Source: CAZVEV01 sp964625865 (GTDB lineage Bacteria > Planctomycetota > Phycisphaerae > SM23-33). Taken from it: a stretch of 5,026 bases of DNA. The stretch covers positions 1 through 5,026 of the forward strand of contig CAZVEV010000384.1 in the NCBI GenBank assembly GCA_964625865.1, in the 5' to 3' direction. The translations under genes and the position numbers were made by a program. The notes beneath the pieces were generated by a model. That model did no database searches. It was given only the letters and a program-made list of their open reading frames with translations, and was not told where the DNA came from. Shown in pieces: positions 1-5,026 of this stretch; within the stretch, counting starts at the first letter, position 1; each line of letters opens with the position of its first letter.

Positions 1-1035
1 GTGCTTCATGGTGTAGGCGCTGATGGCCTCGAGCGGACCGGCCAGGCCGCACTCGCGGGCCAGCTTGCAGCAGCGAATCGCGTCGATCGTCTCGCCCGCG
101 GAGTTGGGCGAGTCCTCGACGCTGAGGCGCAGTTCGAGATTCAGCGGCACGCCGCCGAATCCGCGGGCCTCCAGGCGCAGGAAGCAGACCTTGTTGTCCT
201 TTTGCCACGGCACGTAGTCGCTGGGGCCGATGTGGACCTGCTCGGGAGGCAGGGGCACGTCCAGTTGCGACTGGACGGCTTCGGTCTTGCTGATCCGCTT
301 CGAGCCGAGCCGCTCCTGGTTGAGCATGTTCAGGAAGTCGGTGTTCCCGCCGGTGTTGAGCTGGTAGGTGGCATCGATCTTGGCCCCGCGCTCGTGCATA
401 AGGCGTGTCAGCACGCGATGGACGATCGTCGCGCCGACCTGTGCCTTGACGTCGTCGCCCACGCACGGGATGCCCGCCTCGGTGAACCTCGCCGCCCAGG
501 CAGCGTCCGAAACGATGAACACTGGGATGCAGTTGATCAGGCTGACGCCGGTGGCGAGGCAGGCTTCGGCGTAGAACTCGGTGGCGGCCTGCGAGCCGAC
601 GGGCAGGTAGTTCATCAGGATCTCGGCGCCCGATTCGATCAACAGGCGCTGCATGTCGTCCTGCGAGGCCTCGGGCGCGTCGGCGACCACGAATCGCCGG
701 CCCTCGGGATATTGGTCCATGTGCTCGCCCACGCCGTCCAGCACGGCGCCCATCCGCACCGTCACGTCGTCGCAGCCGACGTCGCGATGGAAGATCTTGG
801 TGTTGTTCGGCGGGGCGAAGATGGCCTGTCCGAGGGGGCGGCCGACCTTTCGCCGGTCCACGTCGACGGCGGCAACGATCCGCACGTCGGACGGCGTGTA
901 GCCGGCCAGCACGGGATGGGCCAGTCCGACGGCGCCCTCGTCGTCGTTCTGGTTGGCCCTGTAGTATTCGATGCCCTGGATCAGGGACGATGCGCAGTTG
1001 CCCACGCCCACGATTGCGACTCGAATCTCACTCAT
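1..1035 (-). CDS. ino1: myo-inositol-1-phosphate synthase (inositol-3-phosphate synthase), 3' end cut by window edge
   Basis: This cytoplasmic NAD-dependent enzyme isomerises glucose 6-phosphate to 1L-myo-inositol 1-phosphate, the first step towards inositol lipids and inositol-based solutes or thiols. Translating the minus strand from the ATG at 1035 gives 345 residues with no stop before the window edge. The N-terminus has a Rossmann NAD-binding stretch VAIVGVGNCASS (residues 6-17). NTGGNTDF (227-234) is followed by the lysine-rich RLGSKRISKTE segment (about 242-252), where the family places its phosphate-binding and catalytic lysines. VEDSPNSAG (306-314) and SAYTMKH (about 339-345) match the conserved C-terminal part. 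From family length I infer that only about 15-25 residues are missing. The start is supported by AGGA (1045-1048) nine bases upstream. It resembles the shorter bacterial/archaeal form rather than the roughly 500-residue eukaryotic one. It lies 99 bases downstream of the methyltransferase gene on the same strand. Family assignment is secure from motifs; the enzyme's end product is unknown. Confidence 0.95.
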   Translation of the reverse strand, partial: MSEIRVAIVGVGNCASSLIQGIEYYRANQNDDEGAVGLAHPVLAGYTPSDVRIVAAVDVDRRKVGRPLGQAIFAPPNNTKIFHRDVGCDDVTVRMGAVLDGVGEHMDQYPEGRRFVVADAPEASQDDMQRLLIESGAEILMNYLPVGSQAATEFYAEACLATGVSLINCIPVFIVSDAAWAARFTEAGIPCVGDDVKAQVGATIVHRVLTRLMHERGAKIDATYQLNTGGNTDFLNMLNQERLGSKRISKTEAVQSQLDVPLPPEQVHIGPSDYVPWQKDNKVCFLRLEARGFGGVPLNLELRLSVEDSPNSAGETIDAIRCCKLARECGLAGPLEAISAYTMKH

Positions 1036-1134
1036 CCACTCGGATCCTGTAGTCTGATCTCGGCCCGGCGCCCTTCGCCCGGCCCGTTCCCGCTTGGCTT
1101 CTACAATACGAGGCCAATCCCTCTATTCTATGCA
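1036..1134 (-). other. short spacer between methyltransferase and ino1
   Basis: This 99-base gap separates two co-directional minus-strand genes. It contains the AGGA ribosome binding site of ino1 (1045-1048). I found no hairpin followed by a T-run that would terminate the methyltransferase transcript, and no convincing -35/-10 pair. A weak inverted repeat (TTGGC at 1094-1098, GCCAA at 1113-1117) is too short to call an operator. Co-transcription of the two genes is therefore possible but not shown. Confidence 0.5.
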
Positions 1135-1782
1135 CTACGACCTGTCCTGCAAGTTTTTGGTTTCGCTGCTCCACACGTCCCTGGTCACGCGGAGCAGGAA
1201 TTCCGTATTGCCCCCCTTGCCCTTGATCGGAGACGCGATCGCCTGGGCGACCGTCCAGCCCTGCTCGGTCAGGCCGGTGGTGACGGTGCGGAGCACCTCG
1301 TCGGTTTCGTCCGTCGTCAGCGGGGCCTTGCGGTGGCGCCGGCGCGGGTCGATACGGGCCATCTCGTAATGCGGCTTGAGCAGTGAGACCACGCAGGGCA
1401 GGGCCGGTGCGCTATCGGCAGCGGCCTTATCGACGGGGCCCAGCCAGGCCATCGCGGCCGGGATGATGTGCTCCTGACACGTCCAGGCCGCGTCGATGAC
1501 CACCAGGTCCACCGGTTCGGGCGCCTCGACGTGCAGGGCGTTAGTGCGTTCCATCACGACCACGCGGGGATCCTTGCGGAGCGTCCAGGCCAGCGCCCCG
1601 TAGCCGGTGTCCACGGCGTACACCTTTGCCGCGCCGCGCTGGAGGAGACAGTCGGTGAACCCGCCGACGTTGCAGCCGAAGTCCGCGCAGAGACGGCCCG
1701 TCACGTCCAGTCCGAATGCCGACAGGGCCGCATCAAGCTTCTCGCCGCCGCGGCTGACGAACTGTCCGGGCTCGTTGCCCAT
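1135..1782 (-). CDS. TlyA/FtsJ-family RNA 2'-O-methyltransferase lacking the N-terminal S4 domain
   Basis: This 215-residue protein is predicted to transfer methyl groups from S-adenosylmethionine to ribose 2'-OH in rRNA. It opens directly with QFVSRGGEKLDAAL (residues 7-20), which in TlyA proteins lies at the junction after the S4 RNA-binding domain. The SAM-binding motif is DFGCNVGGF (34-42), followed by AVDTGYGALAWTLRKDPRV (56-74) and ERTNA (78-82). By comparison with TlyA the K-D-K-E catalytic set appears complete: K15, D97 (LVVIDAAW), K136 (LLKPHYE) and E194 (GNTEF). The usual TlyA stretch DLSFISL is replaced by DAAWTCQ. TlyA proteins are normally about 240-270 residues, the difference being the missing S4 domain. 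The ATG at 1782 has AGGAG (1792-1796) nine bases upstream. The open frame continues upstream only to a stop at 1861-1863, with no ATG and no room for an S4 domain. It sits downstream of rpsT, which fits a ribosome-related role. The target nucleotide is unknown. Confidence 0.85.
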   Translation of the reverse strand: MGNEPGQFVSRGGEKLDAALSAFGLDVTGRLCADFGCNVGGFTDCLLQRGAAKVYAVDTGYGALAWTLRKDPRVVVMERTNALHVEAPEPVDLVVIDAAWTCQEHIIPAAMAWLGPVDKAAADSAPALPCVVSLLKPHYEMARIDPRRRHRKAPLTTDETDEVLRTVTTGLTEQGWTVAQAIASPIKGKGGNTEFLLRVTRDVWSSETKNLQDRS

Positions 1783-1818
1783 TGATCCATGCTCCTGAGT
1801 AGGCGCCGCCCGCGCATG

Positions 1819-1879
1819 AAAAGCCCACGGGGCGCACCCGTTCCGGCGCTGCGCGCCGGGTCAGTGGCGACCCGTGGGC
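1819..1879 (-). terminator. compound hairpin terminator after rpsT, possible attenuator before the methyltransferase
   Basis: Read on the minus strand, a 9-bp perfect outer stem (1871-1879 with 1823-1831, GCCCACGGG/CCCGTGGGC) is followed at once by TTTT (1819-1822). Inside it lies a 7-bp perfect hairpin (1853-1859 with 1843-1849, CCGGCGC/GCGCCGG, 3-base loop). A third pairing, GGGTC (1869-1873) with GACCC (1858-1862), overlaps both and could compete with them. The structure starts 17 bases past the rpsT stop and ends 22 bases before the AGGAG of the methyltransferase. The T-run is short, so read-through is plausible. Its role as the rpsT terminator is inferred from position and shape. Confidence 0.65.
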
Positions 1880-1896
1880 CTGTCGGGGCGAGGTCG

Positions 1897-2160
1897 TTAC
1901 GAACTCATCGCTAACCGCTTGGCCAGACGGGACTTCCTGCGGGCGGCGGCGTTCTTGTGAATCGTACCCTTCGCCGCTACCTGGTCCAGACGCTTGTAGA
2001 CGGTCTTCAACTGTTCCTGGGCCTTGTCCAGATCGCCCGCTCGCATCAACTCATCGAACGTGCGAATCGCGTCCTTGACCTGGGCCTTGCGCCAGCGGTT
2101 TCTCGCCCGGCGCTTAAGGTTCTGGCGTTCTCGCTTCTTGGCGGAATTCGAATTTCCCAC
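1897..2160 (-). CDS. rpsT: 30S ribosomal protein S20
   Basis: S20 is a small basic protein that binds 16S rRNA early in assembly of the 30S subunit. The 87-residue product has the expected length. It has the typical SAKKRERQNLKRRARNR-like basic N-terminus (residues 6-22) and a central helical region with FDELMRAGDLDKAQEQLK (about 35-52). The conserved C-terminal GTIHKNAAARRKSRLAKRL (65-83) is also present. The start codon is GTG (minus strand, 2158-2160). It is chosen because AGGAG (2170-2174) lies nine bases upstream, the protein begins correctly there, and no upstream ATG is in frame before a stop at 2233-2235. A promoter is visible upstream and a hairpin terminator downstream. The methyltransferase gene follows on the same strand after 114 bases. 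Confidence 0.97.
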   Translation of the reverse strand: MGNSNSAKKRERQNLKRRARNRWRKAQVKDAIRTFDELMRAGDLDKAQEQLKTVYKRLDQVAAKGTIHKNAAARRKSRLAKRLAMSS

Positions 2161-2231
2161 GACCTCGTGCTCCTGCAGTATCCTGCTGTCTATTCGCTGG
2201 TGTCTTCTTTGCTCGTATTGGAAAACGTCGG

Positions 2232-2259
2232 ATTATACACGCCCATCCAGACAAAGCAA
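2232..2259 (-). promoter_or_regulatory. probable sigma-70-type promoter of rpsT
   Basis: On the minus strand a perfect TATAAT (2232-2237) is preceded by a 16-base spacer and TTGCTT (2254-2259), which matches only the first three bases of the -35 consensus. A start near 2225 would give a leader of roughly 65 bases before the GTG of rpsT. The local AT-richness (about 2205-2280) stands out from the surrounding GC-rich sequence. The call is by consensus match and position only. Confidence 0.65.
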
Positions 2260-2308
2260 GGAGAAATATCGCCCGTTTTCTCCGCGGGTGCGGTCCGACA
2301 GGTGCAGC

Positions 2309-2344
2309 GGGCGGCCAGAGGGCGGCCAGGGCGTCTGGCCGCCC
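2309..2344. repeat. tandem 10-mer plus inverted copy forming a strong hairpin
   Basis: GGGCGGCCAG occurs at 2309-2318 and again at 2320-2329. Its exact reverse complement CTGGCCGCCC is at 2335-2344. The second copy and the inverted copy form a 10-bp perfect stem with a 5-base loop (GGCGT). The first copy could pair instead with a larger loop. No T-run follows on either strand, so an intrinsic terminator is not supported. Function is unknown. Confidence 0.7.
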
Positions 2345-2450
2345 CGTAGCCGCATGCCGAGCACGAAGACCCCTCCTGCCCCGTCGGCCGAGAGATCGTC
2401 GCTTAGGCCGCCTCCTGACGCCTGCCAGGGGGTCCGGCTGGGCTCGGAGA

Positions 2451-2468
2451 CGCCGCGGGCACGCGGCG
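2451..2468. repeat. small GC-rich hairpin upstream of the GH9 gene
   Basis: CGCCGCG (2451-2457) and CGCGGCG (2462-2468) form a 7-bp perfect stem around a 4-base loop. It lies about 45 bases before the candidate -10 element of the hydrolase. In such GC-rich sequence a stem of this size could arise by chance, and no T-run follows it. Confidence 0.35.
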
Positions 2469-2514
2469 CGGGCGCTGCCAAAAACCCACCACAGCCTTTG
2501 CCATCCGGATCGGG

Positions 2515-2520
2515 TATGAT
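2515..2520 (+). promoter_or_regulatory. candidate -10 element for the GH9 gene
   Basis: TATGAT matches the -10 consensus at five of six positions and lies about 40 bases before the preferred start codon. No good -35 hexamer sits 16-18 bases upstream. If it is the real -10, transcription would begin near 2527. The in-frame ATGs at 2516 and 2519 would then not be translated, which supports the downstream start at 2558. Confidence 0.35.
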
Positions 2521-2541
2521 GGCCGCCGGATCACACCACAT

Positions 2542-2549
2542 GGAAAGGG
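2542..2549 (+). promoter_or_regulatory. ribosome binding site that decides the GH9 start
   Basis: GGAAAGGG is the only purine-rich Shine-Dalgarno-like run near the candidate starts. It lies eight bases before the ATG at 2558, close to the nine-base spacing of the other three genes here. The ATGs at 2552 and 2555 are nearer than usual, and those at 2516, 2519 and 2540 lie upstream of it. Confidence 0.6.
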
Positions 2550-2557
2550 CGATGATG

Positions 2558-4936
2558 ATGGCATGGCGTGGATCGGCGAGGAGATGGGCGGTTTGGGCGG
2601 CGCTTGGCGTGGCAACGTGGGCGCAGGTGGCGGCGGGCCAGCGGGACGGCATGCCGCGCGCAACGCGGGTCTGCACCTTCGCGCGGGACCTGATCGCGGT
2701 GACGGTTGAGGCCCGCAAGGTGGTCCTGGCCGGGCAGGAGCCCTATCGACGACGCGACGGAGACCAGGTGCAGACGAAAGACCACAACCGGTGGCTCGTG
2801 CGGGGGGGCAAGACGATCGGCGCTCTGGCCGGAGCCAGGCAGGACGTGGTGTATCCCTTCGATCGCGTCATAGGCCGGCCGCTGGATACCACGTGGGCAG
2901 ACCGGACAGGGAGCTATCGGATCACCAGCGCTGACGACCGAAACTACGCCCGTGGGGTTTCACCCGCGGCGGTGCATCGCAAGAGCAAGCCGTTCGACCT
3001 GGCGCGGGTGGGGGCGTGGCAGTTCGATATGCCGGTCCGCCACGTGCTGTTTCTCCGTCTGCCGCGACCGCTGACCGCGGGGCGACGATATACCGTGACG
3101 TTTTCGGGCTCAACCCTCGCTCCCGCGCGGCTGGTGTACGATCCGTCCACGCTGCGCAGCGGCGCCGTCCACGTCAGTCATATCGGCTTTCGGCCGGACG
3201 ACCCGGCCAAGGTCGCGTTCCTGTCGGCCTGGCTGGGCAGCGGCGGGGCGATGACCTACGCGCCGGGCCTGGCGTTTACCGTGATCGACGCCAGGACGGG
3301 CAAGGCGGTGTTTGCGGGCAAGACGCGGCTGAGCAAGGCCCGCACCGCCCGGGACGAGGATGCGTACAAGAACAACCACAACGGCACGGACGTGTGGGAG
3401 ATGGACTTCAGCGCCGTCACCGCGCCGGGGACCTACCGTGTCTCCGTGGCGGGGGTGGGCTGTTCATATCCGTTCCGGATAGCCGACGACGCCTGGCGCG
3501 GGGCATTTGTCGTGGCGGCCCGCGGGTTCTACCACCAGCGAAGCGGCATCAAGCTGGGCCCGCCCTATACGTCCTTTCGCCGCCCGCGGTGCTTTCACCC
3601 GGCCGACGGGATCAAGGTCTACGCCTCGACAGCCGCCCTCATGGACACCGGCGGGGGGCTGAACCGTCAGGATTCGAACTTCGGGCGGCTGGTCAAGGGC
3701 AAGACCGACACGATCGTGCCTGACGCCTGGGGCGGATACATGGACGCCGGCGACTGGGACCGGCGGATACAGCACCTCGAGTCGACCCGCCTGCTGCTGG
3801 AGCTGGCCGAGCTGCACCCGGAGTACTTCGCCAAACTCTCGCTGAACATCCCCGAGTCGCGCACGGCCCTGCCGGACATCGTCGACGAGGCCCTGTTCAA
3901 CCTGGACTTCTACCGTCGCCTCCAGACGCGGGAAGGCGGCATCCGCGGGGGGATCGAGTCGGCCGAGCATCCGAGGATGGGCGAGGCCAGTTGGCAGGAA
4001 TCGCTGACGGTGATGGCCTACGCCCCCGGTGTCTGGTCCAGTTATATCTATGCCGGGGTCGCCGCTCGGGCGGCCGGCGTGCTGGCGACTCGCGACGCCA
4101 GGTTGGCGGCTGTCTATCGAAAGAGCGCCGTCGCCGCCATGACGTGGGCCGAGACCGAACTCAAGAAGATGTCCGGTCGCAAGCTGCCTCACGCCGTCAA
4201 TGATGAGCGGAACCTCGCGGCGGCCGAGCTGTTCCGGCTGACCGGGGACAAGCGATACCACGACGTGTTCGTCGCGACGACGGCCATCACGTCGCCCAAC
4301 GCGGAACTGTTCAAGTGGAAGCACCACGACCAGCCGCACGCGGCGTGGGTGTACGTGCGGACGGGGCGGGCGGGCGTCGACGCGACGTTGCAGGCCAACT
4401 GCCGCCGCGCCCTGCTCCGCCTCGCCGACAACCGCGTAGCGCACTGCGCGAAGACGGGCTACCGCTGGACGAAGTACGCCTGGCGCCCGACGTGCGCCGG
4501 GGCACTGACGGCCCCTGACGCGGTGGGCCTCGTTCGTGCCCATGTGCTGACCGGCGAGACAACGTACCTTCGCGCCGCCGTGCTGGCCTGCCAGACCGGA
4601 CTCGGCGCCAACCCGCTGGACCTGTGCTACACCACCGGCGTGGGTCACCAGTGGCCGCGTCGCCCGCTGCACCTGGACTCGCGCCTGACGCGCCAGCCGC
4701 CCCCGCCGGGCCTGACGGTGTTCGGGCCCATGGACACCGGTCGCGCCAAGGGCCAGTGGGCCGAAAAGTCCGTCGCGAAGTACTGCTATCCCGCCCGTCC
4801 GGCCTGGCCGGTTATCGAGGCGTACTGGGACATCTTCTGGTATCCGGCCATGTGCGAGTTCACGATCCACGAGCCGATGGCCCGGAACGCCTACACCTGG
4901 GGCTACCTCGCCGCCCGCAAGCCCCTGTCGCCTTGA
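2558..4936 (+). CDS. secreted glycoside hydrolase family 9 protein (endoglucanase/cellulase-like) with N-terminal Ig-like domain
   Basis: This enzyme is predicted to hydrolyse beta-1,4-glucan or a related polymer outside the cytoplasm by an inverting mechanism. From the ATG at 2558 it has 792 residues. A Sec-type signal peptide comes first: arginine-rich n-region, then AVWAALGVATWAQVAA (11-26), with likely cleavage after VAA. Residues about 30-200 form a module I cannot name (landmarks WLV at 79-81, RKSKPFD at 141-147). Residues about 203-308 look like the Ig-like domain that precedes many GH9 catalytic domains (HVSHIGFRP from 205, GTDVWEMDF, APGTYRVSV). The catalytic domain spans about 314-790. 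GGYMDAGDW carries the aspartate pair D396/D399, with D399 the presumed base. NPLDLCYTTGVG (685-696) is followed by a histidine/arginine loop (H705, R709). HEPMARNAY supplies the presumed catalytic acid E772, with N777 conserved. Alternative starts are 2552, 2555, 2540 and 2516. Family membership is firm; the substrate (cellulose, xyloglucan, mixed-linkage glucan or an oligosaccharide) is not determinable here. No carbohydrate-binding module, dockerin or anchor is visible. Confidence 0.9.
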   Translation: MAWRGSARRWAVWAALGVATWAQVAAGQRDGMPRATRVCTFARDLIAVTVEARKVVLAGQEPYRRRDGDQVQTKDHNRWLVRGGKTIGALAGARQDVVYPFDRVIGRPLDTTWADRTGSYRITSADDRNYARGVSPAAVHRKSKPFDLARVGAWQFDMPVRHVLFLRLPRPLTAGRRYTVTFSGSTLAPARLVYDPSTLRSGAVHVSHIGFRPDDPAKVAFLSAWLGSGGAMTYAPGLAFTVIDARTGKAVFAGKTRLSKARTARDEDAYKNNHNGTDVWEMDFSAVTAPGTYRVSVAGVGCSYPFRIADDAWRGAFVVAARGFYHQRSGIKLGPPYTSFRRPRCFHPADGIKVYASTAALMDTGGGLNRQDSNFGRLVKGKTDTIVPDAWGGYMDAGDWDRRIQHLESTRLLLELAELHPEYFAKLSLNIPESRTALPDIVDEALFNLDFYRRLQTREGGIRGGIESAEHPRMGEASWQESLTVMAYAPGVWSSYIYAGVAARAAGVLATRDARLAAVYRKSAVAAMTWAETELKKMSGRKLPHAVNDERNLAAAELFRLTGDKRYHDVFVATTAITSPNAELFKWKHHDQPHAAWVYVRTGRAGVDATLQANCRRALLRLADNRVAHCAKTGYRWTKYAWRPTCAGALTAPDAVGLVRAHVLTGETTYLRAAVLACQTGLGANPLDLCYTTGVGHQWPRRPLHLDSRLTRQPPPPGLTVFGPMDTGRAKGQWAEKSVAKYCYPARPAWPVIEAYWDIFWYPAMCEFTIHEPMARNAYTWGYLAARKPLSP

Positions 4937-4947
4937 TTCGACCGGGT

Positions 4948-5026
4948 GCCGTGGGCTGACGCGAAGCGGCAACCACGCCGGGATGATCCGGAGGTACGTG
5001 GTTGCCGCTTCGCGTCAAACCACGGC
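4948..5026. repeat. large inverted repeat with 21-bp perfect stem; terminator or repeat element
   Basis: The arms 4957-4977 and 4997-5017 are exact reverse complements over 21 bases. The 19-base loop (4978-4996) itself contains CCGG-GATGAT-CCGG, able to form a 4-bp inner stem. Outside the main stem a symmetrical 2-base mismatch (GC at 4955-4956, AA at 5018-5019) is followed by a further 7 perfect pairs (GCCGTGG 4948-4954, CCACGGC 5020-5026). The structure begins 11 bases after the GH9 stop codon. That position suits a terminator or mRNA-stabilising hairpin, but no T-run is visible before the window ends. The stem is longer than most intrinsic terminators, so a REP/MITE-like element is equally possible. 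Confidence 0.8.

Larger units (their letters stand above)
2260..2514. other. divergent intergenic region, no gene recognised
   Basis: This stretch lies between the rpsT promoter and the GH9 candidate promoter. An open frame in phase with the hydrolase runs back through it and into antisense of rpsT. However, the proline/arginine-rich translation resembles nothing I recognise, and the signal peptide further in marks the true start. The overlapping minus-strand frame (2233-2718) runs antisense into the hydrolase and also looks spurious. What the region does contain is a repeated hairpin-forming 10-mer (2309-2344) and a 7-bp hairpin (2451-2468), listed separately. Confidence 0.5.

Noticed and set aside
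1094..1117. TTGGC-N14-GCCAA inverted repeat before ino1
   Set aside because: Five-base arms with no extension are expected by chance, and no promoter is visible nearby for it to control.
1..1386. Plus-strand open frame of 461 codons at the left edge
   Set aside because: It is antisense to the inositol-phosphate synthase and the end of the methyltransferase gene, both of which have full family motifs. Long antisense frames are common in GC-rich genes, and its translation resembles no known protein.
2024..2557. N-terminal extension of the GH9 frame back to 2024
   Set aside because: It would run antisense through the rpsT start and promoter. The signal peptide and ribosome binding site place the start near 2558.
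2564..2590. Twin-arginine (Tat) signal in the GH9 N-terminus (SARRWAV)
   Set aside because: It has an adjacent arginine pair but lacks the rest of the S/T-R-R-x-F-L-K pattern. The h-region and VAA cleavage site fit an ordinary Sec signal.
2233..2718. Minus-strand open frame of 161 codons between rpsT and the GH9 gene
   Set aside because: It overlaps the GH9 signal peptide region antisense and runs through the rpsT promoter. The composition is low-complexity (proline, arginine, alanine) with no family signature.
3464..4972. Minus-strand open frame of 502 codons
   Set aside because: It lies opposite the GH9 catalytic domain, whose DAGDW, NPL and HEPMARNAY motifs fix the coding strand. It begins inside the palindrome and has no recognisable domain.

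Overview
The window is GC-rich bacterial DNA with short intergenic gaps, AGGA/AGGAG-type ribosome binding sites and four protein genes. Three lie on the minus strand in the order rpsT (ribosomal protein S20), a TlyA/FtsJ-type RNA 2'-O-methyltransferase without an S4 domain, and myo-inositol-1-phosphate synthase, which runs off the left edge. The fourth, on the plus strand and divergent from rpsT, is a large secreted glycoside hydrolase family 9 (GH9) enzyme. The GC-rich composition, the inositol-phosphate synthase of the type seen in Actinobacteria, Thermotoga and Archaea, and the secreted plant-polymer hydrolase would suit a Planctomycetota (Phycisphaerae-like) genome. That placement is inference; no rRNA or taxon-specific marker is present.

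Layout: 1-1035 (minus) is the synthase, lacking only its C-terminal end. 1036-1134 is a spacer with no convincing promoter. 1135-1782 (minus) is the methyltransferase. 1783-1896 holds an elaborate terminator-like structure that ends rpsT and sits just upstream of the methyltransferase ribosome binding site. 1897-2160 (minus) is rpsT with a GTG start, and its promoter is at about 2232-2259. 2260-2557 is a roughly 300-base divergent intergenic region with a repeated, hairpin-forming 10-mer, a second small hairpin and a weak candidate promoter for the hydrolase. 2558-4936 (plus) is the hydrolase. 4948-5026 is a striking inverted repeat with a 21-bp perfect stem, reaching the right window edge.

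How the genes relate: rpsT and the methyltransferase both concern the ribosome and may be co-transcribed by read-through of the structure between them. The synthase, which makes the precursor of inositol-containing lipids or compatible solutes, is co-directional but functionally unrelated. The GH9 enzyme is an independent unit acting outside the cytoplasm on beta-glucan-type polymers. No mobile element, CRISPR array, tRNA or rRNA was seen. No novel multi-gene system is evident. The most unusual items are the palindrome after the GH9 gene, the S4-less methyltransferase behind a possible attenuator, and the unassigned N-terminal module of the GH9 protein.
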